From positions 496,001 to 560,000 of the forward strand of contig JADJWH010000004.1 in NCBI GenBank assembly GCA_016716465.1: DNA of 64,000 nt, read 5' to 3'. A model generated the notes under the pieces. That model was not told the DNA's origin and did not search any database. It worked only from the letters and a program-made list of their open reading frames with translations. Both the position numbers and the translations under genes were made by a program. The stretch is from Gammaproteobacteria bacterium (GTDB lineage Bacteria; Pseudomonadota; Gammaproteobacteria; SZUA-140). Below are positions 1 to 9,495 of this stretch, one piece after another; position 1 is the first letter of the stretch, and each line of letters opens with the position of its first letter.

Positions 1-1
1 C

Positions 2-181
2 GAGGTCGACGGCGAAGCGCCGGGTGGGGATGGAAAGGACAAAGACGCGAAGGAACCGCGGGTCTACCTGTTCTCGAGCGGCGAGATGACGCCCTTCACC
101 GTCACGCTGAAGGACCGGAACAGCACCGCGACCTATCAAGCGAGCGCGGACTTCGGCGGCGAGTTCACCTTCGAGCCATGA
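2..181 (+). CDS. gspH: Type II secretion minor pseudopilin GspH (C-terminal fragment)
   Basis: Open reading frame entering from the left edge and stopping with TGA at 179-181. The visible residues end in a beta-rich tail (VYLFSSGEMTPFTVTL, then EFTFEP), as in the C-terminal domain of GspH pseudopilins. The identification rests mainly on context: the next genes are gspI, gspJ and gspK, and the usual order is G-H-I-J-K. The stop overlaps the gspI start (ATGA), which implies translational coupling. The N-terminal methylation motif lies outside the window, so the family cannot be confirmed directly. Confidence 0.75.
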   Translation, partial: EVDGEAPGGDGKDKDAKEPRVYLFSSGEMTPFTVTLKDRNSTATYQASADFGGEFTFEP

Positions 182-603
182 CCCTGCCGCACCCGCATTC
201 ACCGGCGCAACACCCCGCGCGGCACACCGTCGGCGGAACACGCGCGCGCGGTTTCACCCTGATCGAGATCCTGGTCGCGCTGGCGGTCATCGCCATCGCC
301 CTCGCCGCCATCGTCGGCGAGACGGCGCAAAGCCTCAACAATGCCGCACGACTGATCGACCACACGCTGGCGCACTGGGTTGCGATGAACCGGATCACCG
401 AACAGCAACTGAGCCCGAGCTGGCCGGCGGTCGGTATCACCACGGGTTCGGCCGAACTGGCCGATCGCGAATGGTTCTGGACCCTGAAGGTCTCCAGCAC
501 CGAGGACGCCGATGTACGCCGCCTCGACATCGAGGTCCGCGCCGAGAAGGACGCGGAACGGCCGGATTCCACCGCCATCGCCTACCTCGAGCGCCCCTCA
601 TGA
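178..603 (+). CDS. gspI: Type II secretion minor pseudopilin GspI
   Basis: A 141-residue minor pseudopilin of the type II secretion pseudopilus tip, inserted in the inner membrane and processed by prepilin peptidase. A class III signal is visible: RG|FTLIE at residues 24-30 followed by a hydrophobic helix, with the conserved Glu at mature position +5 (E30). The leader of about 25 residues is long for this family (usually under 10). The ATG at 178 overlaps the gspH stop and no better in-frame start was seen. GspI pairs with GspJ and GspK to form the tip complex, and their genes follow with overlapping stops and starts. Confidence 0.9.
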   Translation: MTLPHPHSPAQHPARHTVGGTRARGFTLIEILVALAVIAIALAAIVGETAQSLNNAARLIDHTLAHWVAMNRITEQQLSPSWPAVGITTGSAELADREWFWTLKVSSTEDADVRRLDIEVRAEKDAERPDSTAIAYLERPS

Positions 604-1196
604 CATCGTCGCAGCGCGGCTTCACCCTGCTCGAACTGCTGGTCGCGCTGGCGATTTTCGCGGTGCTCGGCGTGGCGGCCTATGCCGGCCTCGATGTAGT
701 GCTGGGGGCCAAGGACCGCATCGAGGCGAAGTCCGATCAACTGGGGCGCCTGCAGATGCTGTTCGTGCTGATGGGACGCGACATCGAACAGGCAGCCGAC
801 CGCGGCGTGCGCGACAACTTCGGCGATCCGCTGCCGCCGATGTTCGGCAACGATACGGCGCTCGAATTCACCCGCGCGGGCTGGCGCAACCCGGCCGGGC
901 TCAAGCGCAGCGAGCTCCAGCGCGTGTCCTATGGCCTCAGCGACGAGGCGCTAACCCGGGCGAGCTGGGACGTGCTCGATCGGGCGCAGGACAGCGAGCC
1001 GCGGCGCGCCCGCCTGCTTGATGACGTCAGCACCCTCGAGATCCGCTATCTGGACGGCACCGGCGAATGGCGCAGCGAATGGCCGGCGGCGGGCGGCACG
1101 GGGGCGCAACTGCCCCGGGCCGTCGAGGTCACGCTGGACGTGAAGGAATGGGGACGCATCACGAGGTTGTTCCAGGTGGCGGGATCCTCCTCATGA
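600..1196 (+). CDS. gspJ: Type II secretion minor pseudopilin GspJ
   Basis: A 198-residue pseudopilin. The start at 600 overlaps the gspI stop (ATGA) and gives a short seven-residue leader, RG|FTLLE, with Glu at mature +5 (E12) and a hydrophobic segment to about residue 32. An open frame extends upstream to 471, but it would put the methylation motif far inside the protein, so it is rejected. The globular C-terminal part, with its late VEVTLD strand, fits GspJ. It forms the pseudopilus tip with GspI and GspK. Confidence 0.9.
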   Translation: MTSSQRGFTLLELLVALAIFAVLGVAAYAGLDVVLGAKDRIEAKSDQLGRLQMLFVLMGRDIEQAADRGVRDNFGDPLPPMFGNDTALEFTRAGWRNPAGLKRSELQRVSYGLSDEALTRASWDVLDRAQDSEPRRARLLDDVSTLEIRYLDGTGEWRSEWPAAGGTGAQLPRAVEVTLDVKEWGRITRLFQVAGSSS

Positions 1197-2131
1197 AACG
1201 GTGCCTGCGCACGCGTCAGACCGGCGTCGCCCTGCTCACCGCGCTGCTGATCACCGCGATGGCCGCCGTGGCCGCCGTGGCGATGGCCTCGCGTCAGCAG
1301 TTGGACATCCGCCGCACCGGCAATGTCCTCGACGCTGACCAGGCCTACCTGTTCACCCTGGGCGTGGAGTCCTGGGCCAAGCAGGTCCTCGCGCGCGACC
1401 GCCGCGACGGCGAGGTCGATCATCCGGAGGAGGACTGGGCGACCGTCCTGCCGCCGATCGCCGTGGAGGGCGCGGTGGTGGCGGGGCGGATCGAAGACCT
1501 GCAGGGACGCTTCAACCTCAATGATCTGGTCGACGCCGAGGGCAAGGCCAGCGAGGACGACATCCGGCGTTTCCGCCGCCTGCTCGCCACGCTGGACCTG
1601 GACGAGAACCTCGCCGACGCGGTGGTCGACTGGATCGATAGCGATCTCGATCCGCGTTTCCCCAACGGGGCGGAGGACCCGACCTATCTCGGCATGACGC
1701 CGCCCTATCGCGCCGCGAATGCTCTCATGGATAGCCCCAGTGAGTTATTATTGGTCAATGGAATCACCCGGGAGGCATACGCTGCGCTGGCGCCGTACGT
1801 GACGGCGCTGCCGGCCAGGACCCCGCTCAACGTCAACACCGCGTCAGCCCCGGTGCTCATGGCGCTGAACGAGGGAATCAGTGAATCCGATGCCACCCAG
1901 TTGATCGACGAGCGCGGCGACAAGGGCTATCAGACAACAGAGGAATTTCTCGCGCACCCGCTCCTGAAGGAACGCGCGCAGGGTATTACCAACATCAGCG
2001 TGTCAACTTCCTACTTTATGATCCATGCAAATGCCCGCTTCGAACGCAGCAAGATGGAACTCCACAGCCTGGTCGTGCGCGGCGCGGATGCGCGCGTCAC
2101 GGTGATCAGGCGACTCCAGGGCACGGTCTGA
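1193..2131 (+). CDS. gspK: Type II secretion minor pseudopilin GspK
   Basis: A 312-residue large minor pseudopilin. The N-terminus reads TG|VALLTALLITAMAA: a prepilin-like hydrophobic helix lacking Glu at +5 (Thr instead), which is the known hallmark of GspK, the distal tip subunit. The long periplasmic part contains the family-like LQGRFNLNDLVD segment (residues about 102-113) and TPLNVNTA later on, typical of the GspK alpha domain (helix-hairpin-helix-like). The start overlaps the gspJ stop at 1194-1196. gspL begins one base after the stop. Confidence 0.92.
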   Translation: MKRCLRTRQTGVALLTALLITAMAAVAAVAMASRQQLDIRRTGNVLDADQAYLFTLGVESWAKQVLARDRRDGEVDHPEEDWATVLPPIAVEGAVVAGRIEDLQGRFNLNDLVDAEGKASEDDIRRFRRLLATLDLDENLADAVVDWIDSDLDPRFPNGAEDPTYLGMTPPYRAANALMDSPSELLLVNGITREAYAALAPYVTALPARTPLNVNTASAPVLMALNEGISESDATQLIDERGDKGYQTTEEFLAHPLLKERAQGITNISVSTSYFMIHANARFERSKMELHSLVVRGADARVTVIRRLQGTV

Positions 2132-2132
2132 C

Positions 2133-3354
2133 ATGCGCGACACGCTTTTCATCCATCTCGGCACTCTCCCCGACGGAGCATCGGAATGGATGCGCGTTTC
2201 CGACGAAGCGACCGGAACCACGGTCGAACGTGGCGCACTGGAAGAGGCGGGACGGCAATGCGCCGGTTGCCGCGTCGTGGTGCTGGTGCCCGGCGAGGAC
2301 GTTACGCTGGCGCGCGCCGTCATCCCGGCCCGCAATCGCCAGCGTGTGCTGGCCGCGCTGCCGTACGTACTGGAAGACCGCCTGATACCCGATGTCGAAA
2401 CCCTGCACTTCGCGCCCGGCATGCGCGAGTCCGGCGGCGCCCTGTGCGCGGCCGTGATCGAGCGCGCGCATGGATCAATGGGTCGAGCGCCTGCGCGCCG
2501 CCGGCATCGTGCCCGACATGCTGGTGCCGGACACCCTGACGCTGCCGTTCGAGGCCGGGGCCTGGACCGTGCTGGACAAGGGTGAGATCAGCCTGGTGCG
2601 CACCGCCGCGCAGGGCGGCTTCACGCTCGACAGCGCCAATTTCGCACTGCTGCTCCCGCTCAGTGTGGATGAGGCGGGCGATCAGCGCCCCGAACGCGTG
2701 GTCCTCTACGATGATGCGCACAAACTCGCCGTCGAATTCCCCAAGGATTCCGGCGTACACGTCGAATGGCGCGCCGTCAGCGGCAGCCGCCTGGCGTTGA
2801 TGGTGCAGCATTTCAGCGAACAGGCCGCGATCAACCTGCTGCAGGGCGACTACAGCCGGCGCGAACAGCTGGGGCGGGTGTGGCGGCCCTGGATCCCGGC
2901 CGCCCTGCTGCTGGCCACACTGCTGCTGGTCAACGCCGGCATGACCGTTGCCGACTACGTCGTGCTGTCGCGCGAGAACGCGGCGCTGGAAAAGGAGATT
3001 CAGGCGATCTATCTTGACGCCTTCCCCGAGGCGCGGCGGGTGGTCAATCCGCGCGCCCAGATGGAACAGGGGCTGGCGACCCTGCGCGGCGGGGGCGGGG
3101 GCGGCGGCGGCTTCCTCGCCCTGATGAACGACGCGGCCGGCCCGCTCAAGCAGATCGACAACCTCATCCTGCAACGGGTGAGCTACCACGACGGCAAGCT
3201 CGATCTCGCACTGGTGATCGGCGACCTGCAGGCGCTCGACCGGCTCAAGCAGCAATTGAGCGAGCAGGCCGGCATGACGGTGGAAATTCAGTCCGCGAGT
3301 GCGCTCAACGACCGCGTCGAGGCGCGGCTGCAACTGGTGAAACGAGGCTCATGA
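2133..3354 (+). pseudogene. gspL: Type II secretion assembly protein GspL, split by a frameshift
   Basis: GspL is the bitopic inner-membrane protein linking the ATPase GspE to the pseudopilus through GspM. The N-terminal part (from ATG 2133) reads as an actin-like cytoplasmic domain up to ALCAAVIERA. The family then expects xRMDxWxxRL, which is found in a different frame starting at 2470 (MDQWVERLRAAGIVPDML) and running to 3354. The switch falls in a GCGCGCGC tract at 2462-2469. Restoring one GC pair gives a continuous reading E-R-A-R-M-D-Q-W. The C-terminal part has a membrane helix (WIPAALLLATLLLVNAGM) and a periplasmic ferredoxin-like domain. A Gly-8 run lies near 3090-3112. It is either a sequencing or assembly error or a real disruption. 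Both neighbours are intact. Confidence 0.85.
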
Positions 3355-3836
3355 AACAGTTCATCGCCAATCTGAGCGACCGCGAACGGGTGCTGCTGGC
3401 CGGCGGCGGCGGCGCAGCCCTGCTCCTGCTGCTGTTCCTCATTGCCTGGCATCCGTTCAGTCGCCACGTCGAGCGGCTGGACGAGAACGTGGCGGCGCAA
3501 CGCGAATTGCGCCTGTGGATGCAACAGGCGGCGGCGGAAGCCAAGCGCCTGCGCAGCAGCGCCCCCGCGCGCCGGGGTGGCGGCCAGTCGCTGCTGGCTG
3601 CGGCGGACAGCACGGCACGCCAGCACGGTCTCGCCGCCGCCATGAAGCGGGTTGAACCGGACGGTGCCGACAAGGTGCGTATCCGGCTCGAGCAGGCCGG
3701 CTTCGATGACATGACGCGCTGGCTCGAACTGCTGGTGCGCGAGCACGGCGTGCGCATCGAATCGATCACCATCGATGGCAGAAATCAGTCGGGCACCGTG
3801 GACGCCCGCCTGACGCTGCAGGCGGGTACCTCATGA
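3351..3836 (+). CDS. gspM: Type II secretion protein GspM
   Basis: A 161-residue bitopic membrane protein. A short cytoplasmic N-terminus with LSDRERVLL is followed by a membrane helix at about residues 14-34, a coiled-coil-like stretch (WMQQAAAEAKRLR), and a C-terminal ferredoxin-like domain. This is the GspM plan: it binds GspL in the inner-membrane platform. The start overlaps the gspL stop and the stop overlaps the gspN start, so it is translationally coupled on both sides. Confidence 0.9.
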   Translation: MKQFIANLSDRERVLLAGGGGAALLLLLFLIAWHPFSRHVERLDENVAAQRELRLWMQQAAAEAKRLRSSAPARRGGGQSLLAAADSTARQHGLAAAMKRVEPDGADKVRIRLEQAGFDDMTRWLELLVREHGVRIESITIDGRNQSGTVDARLTLQAGTS

Positions 3837-4603
3837 AGCGCCTGCTCGGACTCGGCCTGCTGGCGGCCTGTGCCTACCTGATATTCGTGATCATCCAGCT
3901 GCCGGCCGCGCATCTCTACGCCTGGCTGCAGCCGCGCGTCGGGACGTCGGTCCAGCTCTACCAGATCGGCGGTACCCTGTGGGACGGGCATGCCGCCGCC
4001 GCCATCGCCGGCAAGACGCGCATCGAGGCGCCCGCCTGGCGGTTCCGGCCGCGCGGCCTGTTACTGGGGCGGGTCGAATACGAGCTTGCGGGCAGGCTGG
4101 GAGCGGCGCCATTCACGGCCGTCGTCGGCCGCGGTCTCGGCTCCGTACTCTACGCCGACGATGTCCAGCTTGCGCTTCCGCTCAACGAGGCCCTGCGTTT
4201 CCTAGACCTGCACGATGTCGGTTTCAGCGGCCAGTTCAAGGTCGAGGCACGACACGTCGAGATCGATGGCGGGAAGATCGCCGCCCTCGATGCGATGCTG
4301 AGCGTCGCGGACGCCGCCATCTCCGCGCCGGTCAACGTCGGGCTGGGCGGCGCCGCCATGCGACTGGAATCGAGCGGGGAAATCATCAAGGGGATCCTGA
4401 AGGACAGCGGCGGCCCGCTGCAGGCGGACGGTGTGCTGATCTATCAGCCGAGCGGCGAATATCAGCTCACACTCGGCCTCAGCGCGCGCGATCCGAATGA
4501 TGTCCAGCTGCGCCAGGCGCTGCGCTTCCTCGGCACGCCCAACGCGGCCGGCAAGGTGAGTCTGAGCCGGCGTGGCCGCATCGATCTCGCCAGCTACCTG
4601 TAA
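3833..4603 (+). CDS. gspN: Type II secretion protein GspN
   Basis: A 256-residue protein with an N-terminal signal anchor (residues 3-22, ending near QLPAAHLY) and the GspN-like stretch GTLWDGHAAA at about residues 47-56, followed by a beta-rich periplasmic part. GspN is an accessory component present in only some type II systems. It is the last gene of this operon, overlapping gspM by an ATGA, and it converges on rho. A perfect 7-bp stem hairpin at 4632-4651 sits between the two genes. Confidence 0.88.
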   Translation: MKRLLGLGLLAACAYLIFVIIQLPAAHLYAWLQPRVGTSVQLYQIGGTLWDGHAAAAIAGKTRIEAPAWRFRPRGLLLGRVEYELAGRLGAAPFTAVVGRGLGSVLYADDVQLALPLNEALRFLDLHDVGFSGQFKVEARHVEIDGGKIAALDAMLSVADAAISAPVNVGLGGAAMRLESSGEIIKGILKDSGGPLQADGVLIYQPSGEYQLTLGLSARDPNDVQLRQALRFLGTPNAAGKVSLSRRGRIDLASYL

Positions 4604-4631
4604 ACCGCAAGCGGGAATCCCTGCGCGGGAG

Positions 4632-4651
4632 TGCGGCGAAAACACGCCGCA
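4632..4651. terminator. Hairpin between convergent gspN and rho
   Basis: TGCGGCG (4632-4638), a six-base loop, and CGCCGCA (4645-4651) make a perfect 7-bp stem in the 56-base gap between two convergent genes. No clear T-tract follows on either strand. It could act as a 3' end stabiliser or a weak bidirectional terminator, but it is not a classic intrinsic terminator. Confidence 0.4.
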
Positions 4652-4659
4652 ACAGGATA

Positions 4660-5916
<1,257 letters not shown>

Positions 5917-6133
5917 AGAGGTCTGTGGGGTTGACGGTGACGATCAGAGAGGAACAGGAAACGCCCGCGCTGCCATGCGGTCCTGCGGTTCTTTGTCAGG
6001 AGTTGTACGTTAAAACAAGTGAGAAGATGGTTGCAGAAGGCTGACTGCAACTAGCTGTTGGTATTCGTTTACGGTAACGCTACCACCATTTATCGGCAGC
6101 GTCTAGCACTTTTTGCCGCGGGCGGGACCGCCG
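5917..6133 (-). promoter_or_regulatory. trxA-rho intergenic region / rho leader
   Basis: A 217-base region without a gene. On the minus strand it contains a weak sigma-70-like pair, TAGACG-N17-TAGCGT (around 6071-6102), followed by a long, relatively G-poor, C-containing stretch towards the rho start, as expected of a Rho-utilisation leader. The rho start has no convincing Shine-Dalgarno sequence. The presence of a leader is certain; the promoter assignment is tentative. Confidence 0.3.
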
Positions 6134-6460
6134 TCAGATGTTGCTGTCGATGAACGCCGACAGCTGTGACTTGGATACCGCTCCCACCTTGGTCGCCTCG
6201 ACATTGCCGTTCTTGAACAGCATCAGGGTCGGAATGCCGCGGATGCCGTACTTGGGCGGCGTGGCGGGATTATCGTCGATGTTGAGCTTGGCGACGGTCA
6301 GCTTGCCGGCATAGGCGTCCGCGACCTCGTCCAGGATGGGGGCGATCATCTTGCAGGGCCCGCACCACTCGGCCCAGAAATCCACCAGTACCGGCAGATC
6401 CGACTTCAGCACCTTCTGCTCGAATTCGCCGTCCGACACATATTTGATGTTCGCACTCAC
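6134..6460 (-). CDS. trxA: Thioredoxin
   Basis: A 108-residue thioredoxin with the active site WCGPC (C33, C36) after VLVDFWAEW, the buried DEVAD segment, and the cis-proline loop GIPTLMLF. It reduces protein disulfides in the cytoplasm using thioredoxin reductase. It lies upstream of rho on the same strand and is divergent from rhlB across 147 bases, an arrangement well known in enteric bacteria and pseudomonads. Confidence 0.98.
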   Translation of the reverse strand: MSANIKYVSDGEFEQKVLKSDLPVLVDFWAEWCGPCKMIAPILDEVADAYAGKLTVAKLNIDDNPATPPKYGIRGIPTLMLFKNGNVEATKVGAVSKSQLSAFIDSNI

Positions 6461-6593
6461 TTACGCTCGCCTCCACTATCGACATCGGGTTCTGTATCAT
6501 GGTGTCGCTGGCGCCAATTATCAACAAAATGGCGATGCGACACAAACCCGCCGGCGCACCGTGCGACATTCGTCGAAACCGCTGCAAATCTGG

Positions 6594-6599
6594 TATGCT
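6594..6599 (+). promoter_or_regulatory. Possible -10 element of rhlB
   Basis: TATGCT lies only 8 bases before the rhlB ATG, and no Shine-Dalgarno sequence is visible in the stretch gtccgccc in between. A transcript started from this element would be almost leaderless. No convincing -35 hexamer is seen at the right spacing. Confidence 0.3.
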
Positions 6600-6607
6600 G
6601 TCCGCCC

Positions 6608-7912
6608 ATGAGTGGCAAGCATTTGACGAATATCAGCTTTTCACAGCTGAACCTGCCGGCGCAGTTAAAACAAGCCATTGATGAGATTGGTTTTTCATAT
6701 TGCACGCCGATCCAGGCCCAGGCCCTGCAACTGGCGCTGGCCGGACACGACGTGTGCGGACAATCGCAGACCGGCACGGGCAAGACGGCGGCGTTCCTGA
6801 TCGCCCTGCTGAACCGTCTGATCACGCATCCGGCCCCTCCCGGACGCCGCCCCAACCAGCCGCGTGCGATCGCCATCGCGCCGACGCGCGAGCTCGCCCT
6901 GCAGATCCACAAGGACGCCCTGGCCCTCGGCGGCTACAGCGGGCTGCACATCGAGGTCGTATACGGCGGCACCGGTTACCGCGAACAGCGCGAGACGGTG
7001 GCCCAGGCCGTGGACATCCTGATCGGCACACCCGGCCGCATTATCGACTATTTCAAGCAGCATGTGTTCGATTTCAAGGCCATTGAGGTGGTGGTGCTGG
7101 ACGAGGCCGACCGCATGTTCGATCTCGGCTTCATCAAGGACATCCGTTTCCTGTTGCGGCGCATGCCACCGCCCGCCAAGCGGCTCAACATGCTGTTCTC
7201 GGCCACGCTTTCGCATCGCGTGATGGAACTGGCCTACGAACACATGAACCACCCGCAGCAGATCCGCGTCGAGCGCGAGAGCGTGACGGCGGAGAACATC
7301 AAGCAGATCGTCTATTACACCTCGAACGACGAGAAGATCCCGCTGCTGCTCGGCCTGCTGAAGCGGCTGGAACCCAAGCGCATCCTGGTGTTCGTCAACA
7401 CCAAGGAGGCGGGCAATCTGCTGAGCGAATACCTGTGCGCCAACGGCATCGACGCCGCGATCCTCTCTGGCGACGTGCCGCAGAAGAAGCGCATCAGCCT
7501 GCTCAACCGCTTCAGCGCCGGCGACCTGCCGCTGCTGGTGGCCACCGACGTGGCGGCGCGCGGCCTGCATATTCCCGATGTCAGCCACGTGATCAACTAC
7601 GATCTGCCGCAGGACCCGGAAGACTATGTGCATCGCATCGGGCGCACGGCGCGCGCGGGCGCCAGCGGAGACGCCATCAGCTTCGCCTGTGAGACCTATG
7701 CCTTCTCACTGCCCGAGATCGAGGCCTACATCGGCCACAAGATCACTGCGGCGCCGGTCGACCACGATCTGCTTGTCACGCCGAACATACCGGCCAACCT
7801 CGCCGCCTCGCGGGGTCGTGAACGCCGCGGTGGACCCGGCCGCAGCCGTGGCGGACGCCCGCCGCGACGCCCGCGCCGCAGCACCCGCCCCCATCACAGC
7901 GGGGCGGTCTAG
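6608..7912 (+). CDS. rhlB: DEAD-box ATP-dependent RNA helicase RhlB
   Basis: A 434-residue DEAD-box helicase. Motifs are a Q motif with FSYCTPIQ, motif I QTGTGKT, PTRELA, motif II DEAD (in VVLDEADRMFDLGF), motif III SAT, and helicase-C motifs VATDVAARGLHIPDV and HRIGRTARAG. The C-terminal tail is very rich in Arg, Gly and Pro (RGRERRGGPGRSRGG), as in RhlB, where it binds RNA and partners. The position divergent from trxA-rho matches RhlB of other gammaproteobacteria. It probably unwinds structured RNA for the degradosome. Confidence 0.95.
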   Translation: MSGKHLTNISFSQLNLPAQLKQAIDEIGFSYCTPIQAQALQLALAGHDVCGQSQTGTGKTAAFLIALLNRLITHPAPPGRRPNQPRAIAIAPTRELALQIHKDALALGGYSGLHIEVVYGGTGYREQRETVAQAVDILIGTPGRIIDYFKQHVFDFKAIEVVVLDEADRMFDLGFIKDIRFLLRRMPPPAKRLNMLFSATLSHRVMELAYEHMNHPQQIRVERESVTAENIKQIVYYTSNDEKIPLLLGLLKRLEPKRILVFVNTKEAGNLLSEYLCANGIDAAILSGDVPQKKRISLLNRFSAGDLPLLVATDVAARGLHIPDVSHVINYDLPQDPEDYVHRIGRTARAGASGDAISFACETYAFSLPEIEAYIGHKITAAPVDHDLLVTPNIPANLAASRGRERRGGPGRSRGGRPPRRPRRSTRPHHSGAV

Positions 7913-7924
7913 GTACCCTCCCGC

Positions 7925-8272
7925 TCAATCCGCGACGATCGCGGGTTCATCCAGCCAGAGTTCGGCGCCGCGCATGACCAGGCGGACGGGAACCAGGCAC
8001 GCCCCCGCGCAGGGCCCGGCCACGCAGAAGCCGTCCGCGATCTCGAACAGGGCGTCATGATTGGCGCACTGAAGATATTTCCCGGTGGTATCCAGAAACC
8101 GATCCGGCAGCCAGTTGAGCGGAAGCCCGCGGTGGGGACACTGATTCAGATAGCCGAGGAACTCCCCGTCGTGGCGCACGACGACGATGCCGTGGGAGCA
8201 ATGCGGCAGCCCCGGATCGAATCCCCGGGCGGCGACATCCGCCAGTTCGGACAGGCGACACAGGAAGGGCAT
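7925..8272 (-). CDS. Small Rieske [2Fe-2S] ferredoxin-type protein
   Basis: A 115-residue single-domain protein with the Rieske cluster signature: C45-P-H47 (in NQCPHRGLPL) and C69-A-N-H72 (in CANHDALF), two ligand pairs about 22 residues apart. No signal peptide is seen, so it should be soluble and cytoplasmic. The start at 8272 lies 6 bases after the hemY stop; an upstream start at 8296 would overlap hemY. It is the last gene of the hem operon. Possible roles are electron transfer to an oxygenase or reductase, or a haem-linked redox step, but nothing in the sequence decides this. Two further cysteines (GFCVAGPCAG) may be structural. Confidence 0.8.
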   Translation of the reverse strand: MPFLCRLSELADVAARGFDPGLPHCSHGIVVVRHDGEFLGYLNQCPHRGLPLNWLPDRFLDTTGKYLQCANHDALFEIADGFCVAGPCAGACLVPVRLVMRGAELWLDEPAIVAD

Positions 8273-8277
8273 GCGTA

Positions 8278-9495
8278 TCAGTGGGCACCGGCCCACGCCA
8301 GCCGCTCCGCATCCGCCTCCTTCAGGGCCAGTCCGCGGCGGTAATACACCAGCGCCGTCTCGCGCTCGCCGATCTTTTCCAGCACGCCGGCGAGCTCATG
8401 ATACGCCTCATAGGCGCCGCCGCTGCGGATGCAGGACTCCAGGTATTGCCGCGCCTTGCCCCACAGGGCACTGCGCCGGCACAGCCGTCCCACCGTCAGC
8501 AACAGGATCGGATCCGTCTCGTGACCAATCAGCCATTCCTCGGCGCGGCGCAGCTGGCGCTCGGGCTGGCTGCCCTCGACCAGCCCGTACAGGTAGATCA
8601 GCTCCGGGCTCCATTCCCGGGTCACGCTGCGATACAGAACCGCCTCGGCCTGATCCGGGGCACCGCAGGCGATCAGCCGCTGCGCGTATTCCCGTACCAG
8701 CTCCGGACGATGCGTGAGCGTCTTCGGCACGCGCTGCCAGATCTCGCTCAGTGTCGACTCGGCGCCCTGCTCGCCGCTGCGCGCGAGCAGGCTGCGATGG
8801 GCCTGCACCTGCAGGCGCTCCGCCAATGCCGGATCGACGACATGATGTTTGCGCAGCGCCGGCAATAACTCGAGCACTTGCTCCCAGTCCCGCGTCTCGC
8901 GATACAGGCGCAGCAACAGGCGCAGCATGACGATGTTCTTCGGGTGCTCCGCGCGCACGCGGGAGAGATCCGCCAGGGCCGGACCGTACTGTCCCCGTTC
9001 CAGCAGCAGTTCCGCCCGGGTCAGCGCCACCGCCGGCTCCGCCGTCGGGGTATTTTCGCGGGCGAGATCTAGGTAACGGTCGCGCCGCTCGTCGGCACCC
9101 TGGGCCTGGGCGGCGCGCGCGGCGCCCAGATAATTCAGCACCGCAACGGTGTCACCATAACCCGCGTACCGGCTCAGGCGCTGCTCGGCGCGCTGATAAC
9201 GCCCCGTATACAGATCCAGGTAGCCCCGCACCAGGGCGGACTGGGCCCGGCGCGCGGCGTGCCGCCGCCGCCAGTCGCGCAGCCGGCGCGGGAGCCGCAG
9301 CAGGTGACCGCCCAGCCGGGCGGCCAGGTACAACAGGATCACTGAGCCCAGCAGCACGACCACCGCCAGCGCCAGGCTCAACTCGACGACCCAGTCGCGG
9401 TACTGCACCATCACGTAGCCGGGGTCGTAATAGGCGAACAGCGCCACCGCCAGCACGAACAGCAGGGCGATCAGGGTGGAGAAAAGCCACTTCAT
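8278..9495 (-). CDS. hemY: HemY, tetratricopeptide membrane protein of the haem operon
   Basis: A 405-residue inner-membrane protein with two N-terminal membrane helices (residues about 3-22 and 38-58) followed by helical TPR-like repeats to the end. This is the proteobacterial HemY, not the Gram-positive protoporphyrinogen oxidase of the same name. Its exact role in late haem synthesis is unsettled. Its start overlaps the hemX stop (ATGA), and the gene order hemC-D-X-Y is the standard one. Confidence 0.93.
   Translation of the reverse strand: MKWLFSTLIALLFVLAVALFAYYDPGYVMVQYRDWVVELSLALAVVVLLGSVILLYLAARLGGHLLRLPRRLRDWRRRHAARRAQSALVRGYLDLYTGRYQRAEQRLSRYAGYGDTVAVLNYLGAARAAQAQGADERRDRYLDLARENTPTAEPAVALTRAELLLERGQYGPALADLSRVRAEHPKNIVMLRLLLRLYRETRDWEQVLELLPALRKHHVVDPALAERLQVQAHRSLLARSGEQGAESTLSEIWQRVPKTLTHRPELVREYAQRLIACGAPDQAEAVLYRSVTREWSPELIYLYGLVEGSQPERQLRRAEEWLIGHETDPILLLTVGRLCRRSALWGKARQYLESCIRSGGAYEAYHELAGVLEKIGERETALVYYRRGLALKEADAERLAWAGAH

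Noticed and set aside
4632..4651. Intrinsic terminator between gspN and rho
   Set aside because: Good stem but no T-tract on either strand; kept only as a hairpin.
7580..7600. CACGTG cores elsewhere as parS sites
   Set aside because: Flanking bases do not match GTTNCACGTGNAAC; only the two recF sites do.
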